Below, piece after piece: positions 1 to 9,431 of a DNA stretch of 64,000 nucleotides. The notes under the pieces were generated by a model. That model was not told the DNA's origin, did not search any database, and saw only the letters and a list, made by a program, of their open reading frames with translations. Position numbers and translations under genes: made by a program. The stretch is from Burkholderiales bacterium (GTDB lineage Bacteria > Pseudomonadota > Gammaproteobacteria > Burkholderiales > Burkholderiaceae_C), in the NCBI GenBank assembly GCA_028868825.1, contig JAGWTU010000018.1, positions 32,600 to 96,599 on the forward strand, written 5' to 3'. The stretch's first letter is position 1. Each line of letters starts with the position of its first letter.

Positions 1-530
1 ACGCCGATCTGGCTCGCGCCGAGCTGTTCGCGCAGCCGCTCGAGCAGCAGCGGCGCGGTGCCGGGGCTGGCCTCGGAGACGCGCTCGGCGGCGTAGCCGG
101 TCTTCGTCGCGAGGTCGATGCTCAGCGTGTCGAGCGTGCCCTTGCCCAGCGCCAGCCCGGCGTCGAGCGCGCCGGCCACCGTGACGTCGAACCAGGCCGA
201 GATGCTGCGCGAGACGAACTGGTAGGAGACGGTGTAGATGACGAGGCCCGGCAGCAGGCCGACGAGGGCGAAGATGCCGGCCAGCTTGATCAGCAGCTTG
301 CTGCCGAACTTGCCGCGCCGCGAGCGCTTGACGAGCCGCAGCGCGACGAAGGCGATGACCATCGCCAGCAGCACCGCGACGGCGGCGTTGACCCAGAAGA
401 GCCAGAAGAAATGCCGTTCGTAGAAGCCGCCGCCCTGGGTCGCGAACGAGACGACGAAGGCCAGCACCAGTGCCGCGCCGGTGCCGGCCAGGCTGGCGAC
501 GATCCAGCCCCAGCGCGTCGATGAGGTCAT
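1..530 (-). CDS. ntrY: NtrY-type sensor histidine kinase, N-terminal part (cut by window edge)
   Basis: Only the first ~176 residues are in the window; the kinase core lies beyond base 1. Three hydrophobic segments are visible (about residues 9-30, 42-65 and 79-101), with a basic linker KRSRRGKFGSKLL after the second, then a periplasmic-type region. This layout matches the membrane sensor NtrY, partner of the regulator NtrX in nitrogen/redox signalling. The ATG overlaps the stop of the upstream DUF4390 gene by four bases (ATGA), so the two are probably translationally coupled. The order rsmB-DUF4390-ntrY is common in Burkholderiales. The kinase identity rests on the N-terminal architecture and this context, because no catalytic motif can be seen. 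Confidence 0.8.
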   Translation of the reverse strand, partial: MTSSTRWGWIVASLAGTGAALVLAFVVSFATQGGGFYERHFFWLFWVNAAVAVLLAMVIAFVALRLVKRSRRGKFGSKLLIKLAGIFALVGLLPGLVIYTVSYQFVSRSISAWFDVTVAGALDAGLALGKGTLDTLSIDLATKTGYAAERVSEASPGTAPLLLERLREQLGASQIG

Positions 531-1132
531 GGCGACGTGCCGAGTTCGACCTTGAACACGCGCGAGACGCCCACCGCCCAGTCGCCCTGGCCGGTGAGGC
601 CGTTGAGGCCGAACTGCATCGGCCCGGGCAGCTGCGAGGTGTCGAGCTTGTAGCTGAATTCGATGTAGTAGCTCTTGTCGAGGTCGAGCTGCGAGAGGTC
701 GGCGAGCTTCCAGCTCGCGCTGCGCGAGGCCGAGGTCAGCGCCTCGCCCAGCGTCGCAAAGGTCTGGTTGAGGCCGCCGAGGCCGACGCGCCAGTTGCCG
801 GTCAGCGGCTGGTAGGCGACGCGCCACGAGCGCGTGACGCGCGCGACGCGTTCGTCACGCCAGTACCAGCGCTTGCGGAACAGCTCGGCATCGGCGACGA
901 AGTACAGCGGCACGCCGCGCTGCAGCGCCTCCTCGACGGTGCGCGGCAGGCTCACGCGGGCGCTGAATTCGAGGTTGAGCGCGCCTTCGGCGCGGCTGGC
1001 GTGCAGCGACGCCAGTTCCACCCCCTGCGCCGGCACCCGCTGCGCCAGCAGCAGCAGCAGGCAGACGAGCGCCAGCCGCAGAGCCTGCAGCAGGCCCTGC
1101 GTATCGTGGCGGCGGACCAGCGGCGGGTGCAT
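527..1132 (-). CDS. DUF4390 family secreted protein
   Basis: A 201-residue protein with an N-terminal hydrophobic signal-like segment (about residues 14-36). The body matches the DUF4390 family: an early 'sARVSLPRTVEEALQRGVPLYF' type segment and a repeated aromatic beta-strand pattern around WYWRD and SYYIEFSYKLD. The molecular function of the family is unknown. It is found next to ntrY/ntrX in betaproteobacteria, so an envelope role linked to that sensor is a reasonable inference. It follows rsmB after 21 bases and overlaps ntrY by four. The ATG at 1132 gives a sensible signal peptide. Confidence 0.85.
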   Translation of the reverse strand: MHPPLVRRHDTQGLLQALRLALVCLLLLLAQRVPAQGVELASLHASRAEGALNLEFSARVSLPRTVEEALQRGVPLYFVADAELFRKRWYWRDERVARVTRSWRVAYQPLTGNWRVGLGGLNQTFATLGEALTSASRSASWKLADLSQLDLDKSYYIEFSYKLDTSQLPGPMQFGLNGLTGQGDWAVGVSRVFKVELGTSP

Positions 1133-1153
1133 GGGCGATCGGTGGCGCTGGCT

Positions 1154-2512
1154 TCAGGTCTTGCGGATCAATGCGTAATAGAACCCATCCTGGAGCATGG
1201 CTGAACGGCCACCCATTCCGGGGGCCCCATTGTCGGGCAGCGGCAGGATATGACCCGGCGACTGCGGCTCCAGCGAGGCCGCAGCCGGGCCCTGGCGTTG
1301 CAAAAATGCGTCGATCTGGTGCCTGCCCTCGGTCTGGAAGATCGAGCAGGTCGCGTAAAGCAGCCGCCCGCCGGGCTTGAGCAGCGGCCACAGCGCTTCG
1401 AGGATCTCCGCCTGCACGCGCGCCAGCGCGTCGACGTCGTCGCCGCGGCGCAGCCAGCGCACATCGGGGTGGCGGCGCACGATGCCCGAGGCGGTGCAGG
1501 GGGCGTCGAGCAAGATGGCGTCGAACGGTCGCCCGTCCCACCAGCCCTGCGGCGAGCGCGCGTCGCCGGCCTTGAGTTCGGCGCGCAGTTGCAGCCGGTT
1601 CAGGTTGTCCTGCACGCGGGCCAGGCGCACGGGGTCGCTGTCGAGCGCCAGCACGTCGAGGTCGGCCAGCTCGAGCAGATGCGCCGTCTTGCCGCCGGGG
1701 GCGGCGCAGGCGTCGAGCACGCGGGCCTTGGGTGCCAGGGCGGCGCCGTCGAGCAGCAGCGGCGCCGCGCGCTGCGCCGCCGCGTCCTGCACCGAGACGA
1801 CGCCGTCGGCGAAACCCGGCAGCTGCTGCACGGGGCAGGGCGGGTCGACGATGACGGTGTGGCTGGCGCGCGCCTGGCCGGGGCCGCCGAGACCGGGCGC
1901 CTCGATCAGGGTCGCCGCGCGGCCCAGCGCCGCCAGCCCCTGGACATAGCTCTGGCCGGTGCCGCGGCGGGCGTTGACGCGCAGCGTCAGCGGCGGGCGC
2001 CGGTTGGCGGCCTCGAGCAGGCCCTGCCATTGCGCCGGCCAGTCGCGGCGCACGCGCTCGATCCACCACAGCGGGTGGTTGTAGGCGCCCAGCGGGCGAT
2101 GCTTGACGGCGGCGACGAGCGCGTCGCGCTCGCGCAGGAAGCGCCGCAGCACGGCGTTGACGAAGGCCGCCGCGGCCGGCGTGCGCTGGCGCGCCGCCGT
2201 CACCGCCTGGTCGACGAGCGTGTGCTCGGCATAGGGCGGCGGCTCGCCCGGCCACAGCAGCGCCAGCGCCGTCACCAGCAGCGCATCGACGTTGGGCGGC
2301 GGCGCCTTCGGCGCGAGCAGGCCGCGCAGCTCGGTCGCGCTGCCGAGCCAGCGCAGCGCGTGGAAGCTCAGCGCCTGCACGCCGGGGCGCGACTCGACCG
2401 GGCAGCGGGCGAGCCAGTCGGTGAGCGAGCGCCCACCGCGCACCGCCTGCACGGCATCGGCGGTGAGGTCGAGCAGGCGCGAGAGGGCCGGAGACGGGTG
2501 GGATGCGCTCAT
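1154..2512 (-). CDS. rsmB: 16S rRNA (cytosine-967-C5)-methyltransferase RsmB
   Basis: A 452-residue enzyme that methylates C967 of 16S rRNA with S-adenosylmethionine. The first ~145 residues form the NusB-like RNA-binding domain. The C-terminal methyltransferase shows the SAM-binding motif LDACAAPGGKTAHLLEL, the DAPCTASG motif and the catalytic-cysteine motif ATCSIFQTEG. Length agrees with the family (about 430-450). The ATG at 2512 starts the NusB-like domain; the open frame runs further upstream, but that part overlaps folE on the other strand and has no family similarity. It begins an operon with DUF4390 and ntrY and is divergent from folE across 81 bases. Confidence 0.95.
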   Translation of the reverse strand: MSASHPSPALSRLLDLTADAVQAVRGGRSLTDWLARCPVESRPGVQALSFHALRWLGSATELRGLLAPKAPPPNVDALLVTALALLWPGEPPPYAEHTLVDQAVTAARQRTPAAAAFVNAVLRRFLRERDALVAAVKHRPLGAYNHPLWWIERVRRDWPAQWQGLLEAANRRPPLTLRVNARRGTGQSYVQGLAALGRAATLIEAPGLGGPGQARASHTVIVDPPCPVQQLPGFADGVVSVQDAAAQRAAPLLLDGAALAPKARVLDACAAPGGKTAHLLELADLDVLALDSDPVRLARVQDNLNRLQLRAELKAGDARSPQGWWDGRPFDAILLDAPCTASGIVRRHPDVRWLRRGDDVDALARVQAEILEALWPLLKPGGRLLYATCSIFQTEGRHQIDAFLQRQGPAAASLEPQSPGHILPLPDNGAPGMGGRSAMLQDGFYYALIRKT

Positions 2513-2593
2513 CGGCCGCAGTCTATGCGCCCGGCGCGAGCGCAAACCGGCGCCGCGGCGCACAATCGCCGGCCCATCGACGACCAGACCGCC

Positions 2594-3343
2594 ATGCCCC
2601 GCCGACTCAGTACCGCACCCGCCGCCGGCACGCGCATCTTTCGCAGCGAGGAGGAACTCGCCGGCCTGCCGGCCAGCCAGCGCATCCGCTACCGCCTCGT
2701 CGAGGCGAACCGCCGCTACCACGCCAACGACAACATCGCAGACTGCATCCGCGCCGGCGAGCTCGACGAGCTCAAGACCGAGGTGCAGGCGAAGATGCAG
2801 GCGCTGCTCGAGGCGCTGGTGATCGACACCGAGAGCGATCACAACACCAACGAGACGGCCAAGCGCGTGGCGAAGATGTACATCGAGGAGGTCTTCCGCG
2901 GTCGCTTCCACGAGATGCCGGCGGTCACCGAGTTCCCCAACGTCGAGCGGCTGAACGAGCTGATGATCGTCGGCCCGATCGCCGTGCGCAGCGCCTGCAG
3001 CCACCATATCTGCCCGATCTTCGGCAAGGTCTGGATCGGCATCCTGCCCAACGAGCACAGCAACCTGATCGGGCTGTCGAAGTACGCCCGCATCGCCGAC
3101 TGGATCATGAGCCGGCCGCAGATCCAGGAGGAGGCGGTGATCATGCTCGCCAACGAGCTGCAGCAGCGCGTGCGCCCCGACGGCCTGGCGATCGTCATGG
3201 AGGCCGATCACTTCTGCATGCATTGGCGCGGCGTCAAGGACAGCGAGTCGGCGATGACGAACAGCGTCATGCGCGGCGCCTTCCTCAAGGACGCGAGCCT
3301 GCGCCGCGAATTCCTGTCCCTGCTGACGCGCAAGAAAGGCTGA
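2594..3343 (+). CDS. folE: GTP cyclohydrolase I (FolE)
   Basis: A 249-residue protein catalysing GTP to dihydroneopterin triphosphate, the entry step to tetrahydrofolate. Zinc ligands are visible in the segment SACSHHICPIFG and in ADHFCMHWRG. The GLSKYARI block and the ESAMTNSVMRGAF C-terminal block also match. Two points are odd. The usual CEHH zinc motif reads CSHH, and there is an N-terminal extension of roughly 40 residues rich in Arg and Ala. It therefore belongs to a divergent FolE subgroup rather than the E. coli type. A BLUF photoreceptor follows after only nine bases, so the two are probably co-transcribed. Confidence 0.9.
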   Translation: MPRRLSTAPAAGTRIFRSEEELAGLPASQRIRYRLVEANRRYHANDNIADCIRAGELDELKTEVQAKMQALLEALVIDTESDHNTNETAKRVAKMYIEEVFRGRFHEMPAVTEFPNVERLNELMIVGPIAVRSACSHHICPIFGKVWIGILPNEHSNLIGLSKYARIADWIMSRPQIQEEAVIMLANELQQRVRPDGLAIVMEADHFCMHWRGVKDSESAMTNSVMRGAFLKDASLRREFLSLLTRKKG

Positions 3344-3352
3344 GACGACGCC

Positions 3353-3778
3353 ATGCTGGTTCGACTTCTCTACGCCAGCCGCGCCGCGGCCGGCACCAAT
3401 GCCGAGACGCAGGCGGCGATCCTGCATCAGAGCAAGGCCCACAACCCGGTGCAGGGCATCACCGGCGTCCTGTGTTTCAGCGAAGGCATCTACATGCAGG
3501 TGCTCGAGGGTGGGCGCGGTGCGGTGAATGGGCTCTACGGTCGCATCCTGCGCGATCCGCGCCACCGCGATGTCGAATTGCTCAGCTACGAGGAGATCGG
3601 CGAGCGCCGCTTCGCCGCCTGGTCGATGGGGCAGGTCAATCTCGGCCGCCTCAACCCGGCGCTGGTGCTCAAGTACTCCGAGCGGCCGACGCTCGATCCC
3701 TACGCCGTCTCGGGCCAGGTCTCGATGGCGCTGTTCATGGATCTCGTCGCCACGGCGGCCATCGTCGGCCTGCCCTGA
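3353..3778 (+). CDS. BLUF-domain blue-light sensor, stand-alone
   Basis: A 141-residue protein consisting of one BLUF domain and a short C-terminal helix region. BLUF domains bind FAD and rearrange a Tyr-Gln hydrogen-bond network on blue light. The key residues are present: Tyr7 (LLYASR), Asn31, Gln49 in YMQVLEG, and Trp90/Met92 in AAWSMG. There is no fused output domain, so it belongs to the short BLUF class, which acts through protein-protein contacts. It sits nine bases after folE on the same strand. Its partner cannot be told from the sequence; several c-di-GMP proteins are encoded elsewhere in the window, but no direct link is shown. Confidence 0.93.
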   Translation: MLVRLLYASRAAAGTNAETQAAILHQSKAHNPVQGITGVLCFSEGIYMQVLEGGRGAVNGLYGRILRDPRHRDVELLSYEEIGERRFAAWSMGQVNLGRLNPALVLKYSERPTLDPYAVSGQVSMALFMDLVATAAIVGLP

Positions 3779-3803
3779 GGGCCACCGTGCCGGTGCGGCC
3801 TCA
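3776..3803. terminator. Imperfect hairpin between convergent genes
   Basis: The bases joining the BLUF stop codon and the stop of the oppositely oriented LemA-like gene form an imperfect inverted repeat (TGAGG...CACCG / CGGTG...CCTCA) that includes both stops. Its place between convergent genes suggests a shared terminator. No T-tract follows, so this is tentative. Confidence 0.4.
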
Positions 3804-4358
3804 AATGCGGCCCGCGGCGGTGAAGCCGAAGGCCGGCGCGATCAGCCGCGTCGGGAGCAGCGCGATCGCCTCGTCGTAGCTGCGCGCGGTCTCGTTGAAG
3901 AGCTGGCGCGCGAAGGACAGCCGCGCATCGGCCTCGCGCCAGGCGGCGGCCTGCGCTTTCGGCTCGGCCAGCGCCTCGGCATCGGCGCTGTGCTCGAGCA
4001 GCGCGAAGACGCGGCTGCTCGCCGCGGCCAGTGGCGCCTCGGCGGCGAGCCAGGCGCTGGCATGCGCCGGCAGCAGCGGCTTGGCACCCATGCGCTGCGC
4101 CGCCGCGCCGGCCTCGGTGAGCGCGGCCTGCATCGCGTCGAGCGCGCCCTGTTCGGCCGCCAGCGGCTCGCGCAGGCCGGCCAGCAGCGCGTCGGCGGCG
4201 CGGCGGCGCTGCTGCAGCGCCTCGTCGACCTTGACCCAGGCCTGGATCACCGCGTTGCGCAGCGCCAGCAGCCGGTTGTAGGCGCCCAGGATCCAGAACA
4301 CCGCCACCGCGGCGAACGCCAGCGCGACGATCTGCTCGCGGCTCAGCGAGACATCCAT
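3801..4358 (-). CDS. LemA-like membrane-anchored protein
   Basis: A 185-residue protein with one N-terminal membrane segment (about residues 8-26). It is followed by the LemA signature YNRLLALRNAVIQAWVKVDEAL and a mostly helical body ending with LFNETARSYDEAIALLPTRL and a final AFGF motif, typical of LemA. The biochemical role of LemA proteins is not settled. The middle of the protein is Ala-rich and diverged, so it is a divergent member. It starts four bases after the proA stop and is probably in the same transcript. Confidence 0.75.
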   Translation of the reverse strand: MDVSLSREQIVALAFAAVAVFWILGAYNRLLALRNAVIQAWVKVDEALQQRRRAADALLAGLREPLAAEQGALDAMQAALTEAGAAAQRMGAKPLLPAHASAWLAAEAPLAAASSRVFALLEHSADAEALAEPKAQAAAWREADARLSFARQLFNETARSYDEAIALLPTRLIAPAFGFTAAGRI

Positions 4359-4362
4359 GGCG

Positions 4363-5637
4363 TCAGGACCGCACTTCGCCCTGGCCGAGCACGACCCATT
4401 TCAGCGAGGTCAGCCCCTCGAGGCCGACCGGCCCGCGGGCGTGGAACTTGTCGGTGCTGATGCCGATCTCGGCGCCCAGGCCGTATTCGAAGCCGTCGGC
4501 GAAGCGCGTGCTGGCGTTGACCATCACGCTGGCCGAATCGACCTCGCGCAGGAAGCGCATCGCCGCCGGGTGGTTCGTCGTCAGGATCGCATCGGTGTGG
4601 TGCGAGCCGTGGCGGTTGATGTGCGCGATCGCCTCGTCGAGGTCGTCGACGACCTTGATGCTGATCACCGCGGCGAGGTACTCGGCGTCCCAGTCGGCAT
4701 CGACGGCGCGCACGACGCCCGGGCGCGGCCCGAGCAGCGCCGCGGCGCGCGCGCAGCAGCGCATCTCGACGCCCTTGGCGGCGAATATGTCGCCGATGCG
4801 CGGCAGGAAGGCGCCCGCCTGCGCGGCGTGCACGAGCAGCGACTCGGCGGCGTTGCAGGGGCTGTATTTCTGCGTCTTCGCGTTGTCGGTGACGCGCAGC
4901 GCGAGTTCGAGGTCGACCTCGGCGTCGACATAGACATGGCAGTTGCCGTCGAGATGCTTGATCACCGGCACCCGCGCCTCGGCGGCGATGCGCTCGATCA
5001 GCCCCTTGCCGCCGCGCGGGATGACGACGTCGACGAACTGGGGCATCGTGATCAGCAGGCCGACGGCGTCGCGGTCGGTCGTCGCGACGAGCTGCACCGC
5101 GTCCTCGGGCAGGCCGGCATCGGCCAGTGCCGCGCGCACCAGCGCGGCCAGCGCCATGTTCGAATGCAGCGCCTCCGAGCCGCCGCGCAGGATCGCCGCG
5201 TTGCCGCTCTTGATGGCCAGCGACGAGGCCTCGATCGTCACGTTCGGGCGGCTCTCGTAGATCATGCCGAAGACGCCCAGCGGCACGCGCATGCGGCCGA
5301 CGGCGATGCCGCTCGGGCGCCGGCGCAGGCCGTCGATCTCACCGATCGGGTCGGGCATCGCGGCGATCTGCTCGCAGCCCTCGGCGACGGTCGCTATCGC
5401 CTGCGGCGTCAGCCGCAGGCGGTCGAGCATCGCCGGGGCGAGGCCGGCCGCACGAGCGGCGTCGATGTCACGGGCGTTCGCGGCGGCGAGTTCGGCGCCG
5501 GCGGCGCGCAGCCGAGCCGCGAGCGCGCGCAGCGCGGCGTCCTTGGCCGCGGTGCTCGCGGCGGCCATGCGCGTCGACGCGGCGCGCGCGGCGAGGCCGA
5601 CATGGGCCATGTAGGCGGGGAGGTCGGTGGGGGTCAT
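4363..5637 (-). CDS. proA: Glutamate-5-semialdehyde dehydrogenase (gamma-glutamyl phosphate reductase)
   Basis: A 424-residue cytosolic enzyme that reduces gamma-glutamyl phosphate with NADPH in proline synthesis. It carries the family segments [16 protein letters not shown], the nucleotide-binding [13 protein letters not shown], the catalytic-cysteine region [13 protein letters not shown] and the C-terminal [17 protein letters not shown]. Length agrees with ProA. No proB is adjacent, so the preceding kinase step is encoded elsewhere. A LemA-like gene follows immediately. The ATG at 5637 is the natural start, with an Ala-rich leader before the conserved AARAAS segment. Confidence 0.96.
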   Translation of the reverse strand: MTPTDLPAYMAHVGLAARAASTRMAAASTAAKDAALRALAARLRAAGAELAAANARDIDAARAAGLAPAMLDRLRLTPQAIATVAEGCEQIAAMPDPIGEIDGLRRRPSGIAVGRMRVPLGVFGMIYESRPNVTIEASSLAIKSGNAAILRGGSEALHSNMALAALVRAALADAGLPEDAVQLVATTDRDAVGLLITMPQFVDVVIPRGGKGLIERIAAEARVPVIKHLDGNCHVYVDAEVDLELALRVTDNAKTQKYSPCNAAESLLVHAAQAGAFLPRIGDIFAAKGVEMRCCARAAALLGPRPGVVRAVDADWDAEYLAAVISIKVVDDLDEAIAHINRHGSHHTDAILTTNHPAAMRFLREVDSASVMVNASTRFADGFEYGLGAEIGISTDKFHARGPVGLEGLTSLKWVVLGQGEVRS

Positions 5638-5677
5638 CGTGACGCGATTGTCCCAAATCGCGCCGCGACGCGACGGC

Positions 5678-6790
5678 TCAGATCGAAGTCACCGGCACCG
5701 GGCGTCCCGTCAGATAGCCCTGGATGAGCCGGAACCCCATGTCGCGGCAGACGGCGGCCTCGTCCTCGGTCTCGACGCCCTCGGCCAGCGGGACCGCGTC
5801 GAGGTCGATCGCTGCACGCACGAGGTCGCGCACCACGCGCTGCTCGATCGCAGGGGCGAGGTGGATGTTGCGGATCAGCCCCATGTCGAACTTGACGAAC
5901 TGCGGCGGCACGTTCGTCAGCTCCTTCAGGCGCGACTGCCCGGCGCCGAAGTCGTCGTAGGCGAAGGGCACGCCGATGGCAGCCAGCTTGGCCGCGAGCT
6001 TGCGCATGCTGTCGACTTCCATCACCGCGGTCTCGTGGATCTCGACGACGATGTTCGGCGCCCCCGGCTGTTCGGTGAGCCGCTGCAGCGCGGTGAAGAA
6101 GCCGTCCTCGAACTGTTCCGTCGGGTGCGTGTTGACGAACAGCGGCTTGCCCCGCAGGCGCGGCGCGATCGCCGCCACGCCCCAGCTGCGGAAGGCCTCG
6201 CTGAGTTCGGCCTCGCGCCGCAGGCGCTGCGCGAGCTGGAAGAGGTGGATGGGCGAGGCCGGCAGCACCGGGTGCGTCGAGCGGCCGAGCAGTTCGTAGG
6301 CGAAGACGTGGCCGTCGGCGGCGTCGACGATGGGCTGCGCCGCCGCCGAGAGCCCGCGCCCGCGCAGCAGCTCCATGAATTCCTTCTGCATCGGCACGAA
6401 CTTGTTCGACAGCACCATGCCGGGCGCCGTCGCGAAGGTCTTGTCGTCGTCGCTGTCGGCGGCCCGCATCAGCAGCGTCGTCTCCTGCGCGCCCACCCTG
6501 AATTCGGCGGTGCCGAAATGGATCACGTCGTTGTCTGCGAGCTGGCGCGGCCCGTCGATGCGCTCGCGGTTGACGTAGGTGCCGTTGGTGCTGCCGAGGT
6601 CGACGACGCGCAGACCGCCCGCGGGGTCGGCCTCGATCACCGCGTGCAGCCGCGACAGCCCGCGGGCGTCGACGACGAGGTCGTTGCCCGCATCGCGGCC
6701 GATGCGCAGCGGCAGTTCGGCCGCCTCGATCTTCTTGACGATCGGTATGCCGTCGGACGTGTGGCCTTCCAGGTACCAGTTATTGCCCAT
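5678..6790 (-). CDS. FHA-EAL fusion protein (c-di-GMP phosphodiesterase or receptor)
   Basis: A 370-residue soluble protein. Residues ~1-105 form a forkhead-associated (FHA) domain, which binds phosphothreonine, with the motifs [15 protein letters not shown] and [11 protein letters not shown]. Residues ~120-365 form an EAL domain, which hydrolyses or senses c-di-GMP. The metal/catalytic positions appear kept in variant form: YELLG for EALL, FVNTHP, EIHETA for ELTE, YDDFGAG, KFDMG, AEGVET and IQGYLTG. It may therefore be active, although several flanking residues differ. The ATG at 6790 is preferred over a GTG six bases upstream because a G-rich Shine-Dalgarno-like stretch lies just before it. 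It appears monocistronic. Confidence 0.88.
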   Translation of the reverse strand: MGNNWYLEGHTSDGIPIVKKIEAAELPLRIGRDAGNDLVVDARGLSRLHAVIEADPAGGLRVVDLGSTNGTYVNRERIDGPRQLADNDVIHFGTAEFRVGAQETTLLMRAADSDDDKTFATAPGMVLSNKFVPMQKEFMELLRGRGLSAAAQPIVDAADGHVFAYELLGRSTHPVLPASPIHLFQLAQRLRREAELSEAFRSWGVAAIAPRLRGKPLFVNTHPTEQFEDGFFTALQRLTEQPGAPNIVVEIHETAVMEVDSMRKLAAKLAAIGVPFAYDDFGAGQSRLKELTNVPPQFVKFDMGLIRNIHLAPAIEQRVVRDLVRAAIDLDAVPLAEGVETEDEAAVCRDMGFRLIQGYLTGRPVPVTSI

Positions 6791-6888
6791 CGACACCCCC
6801 GACTTTCGACCTGAGATTCACTTTAATCCCGAACCGGTCCGAGCGGTGCCCGCGCCTCCCCCGCATAGAGGGGTCGCGCGCCGCGAAA

Positions 6889-7500
6889 TCAATCGACGCG
6901 CGGCAGTTCTTCGCGGACGCGGTCGCGGTCGCCGAAATCGTAGTGCCACCACTCGAGGTCGATGCCGGCGAAGCCGCCGGCGCGCATCGCATCGCGCAGG
7001 CGGTCGCGCAGCGCCACCTGCGCCGGCGTCAGGCGGCCGCTGGCCAGCAACTCGGCATGCAGCGCCGGGTGCGAGGCCGGCGTCATCTCGTCGTAGCCGC
7101 TGCCCATGTCGAGCTCGGCGCCCTGGGCGTCGAGCAGCGTGACGTCCACCGCCATGCCGAAACTGTGGATCGAGCCGCGATCGGGCGGCGCGAAATAGCG
7201 CGCCATCGGCGTGCCGGCGACATCGCGCCAGATCGCTTCCTGCACGCGCTGCGGGCGCAGCGCGTCGAGCAGCCGCAGCCGCCAGCCCGGGTGGCGCGCG
7301 GCGAGCCAGGCGGCTGCCGCATCGAGCCCCTGTGCCGCCTCGCGCCGCAGCCAGGCGCAGTCGAGGTCGCCGTAGAGCTTGCGGCCGGCGAAGTTGTCGC
7401 TGCCGGCGTAGCGCAGGTCGACGTCGATGACGGCGCCGATGCGGCTGAAATCGGGGTGGCCGGGGATATCCTCGGCGCGTAGCGGCGCTGGTTTCGACAC
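6889..7500 (-). CDS. ddpX: D-alanyl-D-alanine dipeptidase (VanX/DdpX family)
   Basis: A 203-residue zinc dipeptidase of the M15D family that cleaves D-Ala-D-Ala. Visible motifs are DLRYAGSDNFAG near the N-terminus, LLDALRPQRVQ, the zinc-binding SIHSFGMAVDVTL (His and Asp ligands) and the distal EWWHYDF with the catalytic Glu and third ligand His. There is no signal peptide, so it is cytoplasmic. The start is a GTG at 7500. No van genes are nearby, so a role in cell-wall dipeptide turnover is more likely than glycopeptide resistance. It is divergent from malZ. Confidence 0.88.
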   Translation of the reverse strand: MSKPAPLRAEDIPGHPDFSRIGAVIDVDLRYAGSDNFAGRKLYGDLDCAWLRREAAQGLDAAAAWLAARHPGWRLRLLDALRPQRVQEAIWRDVAGTPMARYFAPPDRGSIHSFGMAVDVTLLDAQGAELDMGSGYDEMTPASHPALHAELLASGRLTPAQVALRDRLRDAMRAGGFAGIDLEWWHYDFGDRDRVREELPRVD

Positions 7501-7545
7501 GCGTCGATGATATCGACCACCGCCTTGCGCACCGGAGACCGCCGT

Positions 7546-9369
7546 TTGTCGTTGTTCCTGCTCCACCCGCCGATCGCGCCCTGGGCCGTCGCCGACACCG
7601 AAGGGCTCGAGCTCTCGCTGCTGACCGACGCCGATCTCGACGCCGGCCGCGTCTTCGTGCGCACGCTGCCCGACAACGAGGAGCTGCTGACGCCGATGGT
7701 CGCCGCCGGCCGCAGCGGCGAGTTGCGGCGCTGGACGGCGCGCGTCGCCTGGGACCGCGGCAACGAGGTCACGCTGTATGCCTTCGTCGCCGTCGATGCC
7801 TACGGCGCGCATTGGCTCGCCGCCGACGGCCGCCATGCCCATGTGCCGCCCGAGAGCGTGCAGTTCCGCGCCCATCCCACGCAGCGGCCGCCCGACTGGG
7901 TGCGATCGCAGGTCTTCTACCAGGTCTTCCCCGATCGCTTCGCGCGCGGCGCCGCCGCGGTCGACCGCAGCGGCGAATGGCTGCACGGCCCGCGCCGCCT
8001 GCCCGTCGTGCAGCCGCCCTGGGGCGCGCCGGTCGACCCGCGCCACGCCGCCAACGCCTTCTACGGCGGCGACCTGCCGGGCCTGACGCAGCGCCTGCCG
8101 TATCTCGCCGACGAGCTCGGCGTCAGCGCGATCTACCTCAACCCGGTGTTCGCCGCGGCCAGCAACCACCGCTACGACACCAGCGACTACGGCGCCGTCG
8201 ATCCGCACCTGGGCGGCGACGCCGCGCTCGCGGCCTTGCGCGCGGCCACGCGCGAGCGCGGCATGCGGCTGCTGCTCGACGCGGTCGTCAACCACACCGG
8301 CATCGACCACCCCTGGTACGACCGCTGGGGCCGCCATGCCGAGCCCGGCGCCGCGCAATCGACGCAATCGCGCTGGCGCGGGCATTACGCCTGGGACGAA
8401 GCCGGGCGCGTGCAGGGCTGGAAGGGCCACGAGGGGCTGCCGGTGCTCGATTACGCCTCGCCGGCCTTGCAACAAGACGTCTACGGCGCACCCGACGCGA
8501 TCCTGCGCCGCTGGCTACGGCCGCCCTACGCGATCGACGGCTGGCGGCTCGATGTCGTCCACATGCTCGGCGAGGGCGCCGGCGCGCGCAACAACGCCCA
8601 CCATGTGCGCGCGATCCGGCGCGCGCTGCGCGAGGAGAACGCCGACGCCTATGTGCTCGGCGAGCATTTCGCCGAGGCCACGCGCTGGCTGCAGGGCGAC
8701 CAGGAGGACGGCGCGATGAACTACTACGGCCATGCCGGCCCGGTGCGCGCGTGGCTGGCCGGCATCGAACTCGCCGGGCGCCGGGTGCCGATCGCGACCG
8801 CCGCATTCGAGTCCTGGATGACGCGCGCCCAGGCCGCCATCCCCTACGCCAACCAGCTCGCCCAGCTGAACCTGCTCGACAGCCACGACACGCCGCGCCT
8901 GCTGACCGAACTCGGCGGCGACGTCGCGGCGATGCAGATCGCCGTGACGCTGCTGTGCACGCGGCCCGGCGTGCCCTGCATCTATTACGGCGACGAGATC
9001 GGCCTCGAGGGCGGCGCCGACCCCGATTGCCGGCGCTGCTTCGACTGGGATCGCGCGCATTGGAACACCGCGCTGTGGGCGCATTACCGCACCCTGGTGC
9101 GGCTGCGGCGCGAACGCGCCGAATGGGCCGATGGCGCGACGCTGACGCTGGCCCGAGGGCCCGACTGGCTCGTCTACGCCCGCTACACCGAGCACGCGGC
9201 GACGCTGGTCGCCGTCAACCGCGGCGCCGGCGCCGAGATCGAGCTGCCGCTGACCCGGCTGCCGCTGACCGTGGCGCGCTGGCGCCGCGTCGGCGGTGGC
9301 GACGTCGCCGGCGCCGGACTGCTGCGACTGACGTTGCCGGCGCGCGCCGGCGCCATCTGGCTCGGCTGA
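7546..9369 (+). CDS. malZ: GH13 alpha-glucosidase, maltodextrin glucosidase type
   Basis: A ~607-residue cytoplasmic alpha-amylase-family enzyme, probably releasing glucose from maltodextrins. An N-terminal beta domain is followed by the (beta/alpha)8 barrel with [24 protein letters not shown], the nucleophile region [14 protein letters not shown], the acid/base region [12 protein letters not shown] and the transition-state Asp in [13 protein letters not shown]. These match MalZ-type GH13 enzymes. I chose a TTG start at 7546 because GGAGA lies 7-11 bases upstream and the product then begins like MalZ (SLFLLHPP). An in-frame ATG at 7507 has no ribosome site. No maltose transport genes are adjacent. 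Confidence 0.88.
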   Translation: MSLFLLHPPIAPWAVADTEGLELSLLTDADLDAGRVFVRTLPDNEELLTPMVAAGRSGELRRWTARVAWDRGNEVTLYAFVAVDAYGAHWLAADGRHAHVPPESVQFRAHPTQRPPDWVRSQVFYQVFPDRFARGAAAVDRSGEWLHGPRRLPVVQPPWGAPVDPRHAANAFYGGDLPGLTQRLPYLADELGVSAIYLNPVFAAASNHRYDTSDYGAVDPHLGGDAALAALRAATRERGMRLLLDAVVNHTGIDHPWYDRWGRHAEPGAAQSTQSRWRGHYAWDEAGRVQGWKGHEGLPVLDYASPALQQDVYGAPDAILRRWLRPPYAIDGWRLDVVHMLGEGAGARNNAHHVRAIRRALREENADAYVLGEHFAEATRWLQGDQEDGAMNYYGHAGPVRAWLAGIELAGRRVPIATAAFESWMTRAQAAIPYANQLAQLNLLDSHDTPRLLTELGGDVAAMQIAVTLLCTRPGVPCIYYGDEIGLEGGADPDCRRCFDWDRAHWNTALWAHYRTLVRLRRERAEWADGATLTLARGPDWLVYARYTEHAATLVAVNRGAGAEIELPLTRLPLTVARWRRVGGGDVAGAGLLRLTLPARAGAIWLG

Positions 9370-9431
9370 GCAGCATTCGGATACGCAGCGCAGCCGCAGA
9401 CCCGCGAGAATCGCGCCCCGGAGGAGTCCCG

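Noticed and set aside
4357..5727. A 456-codon plus-strand frame opposite proA
   Set aside because: Antisense shadow of a GC-rich gene. It has His/Arg/Asp-rich low-complexity composition and no motif; proA explains the region fully. The same holds for other long antisense frames (for example opposite ptsI and pilY1).
6889..7500. Glycopeptide resistance through the VanX-like dipeptidase
   Set aside because: No vanH, vanA-type ligase or VanRS genes are near, and VanX/DdpX homologues are common in Gram-negative bacteria for dipeptide turnover.
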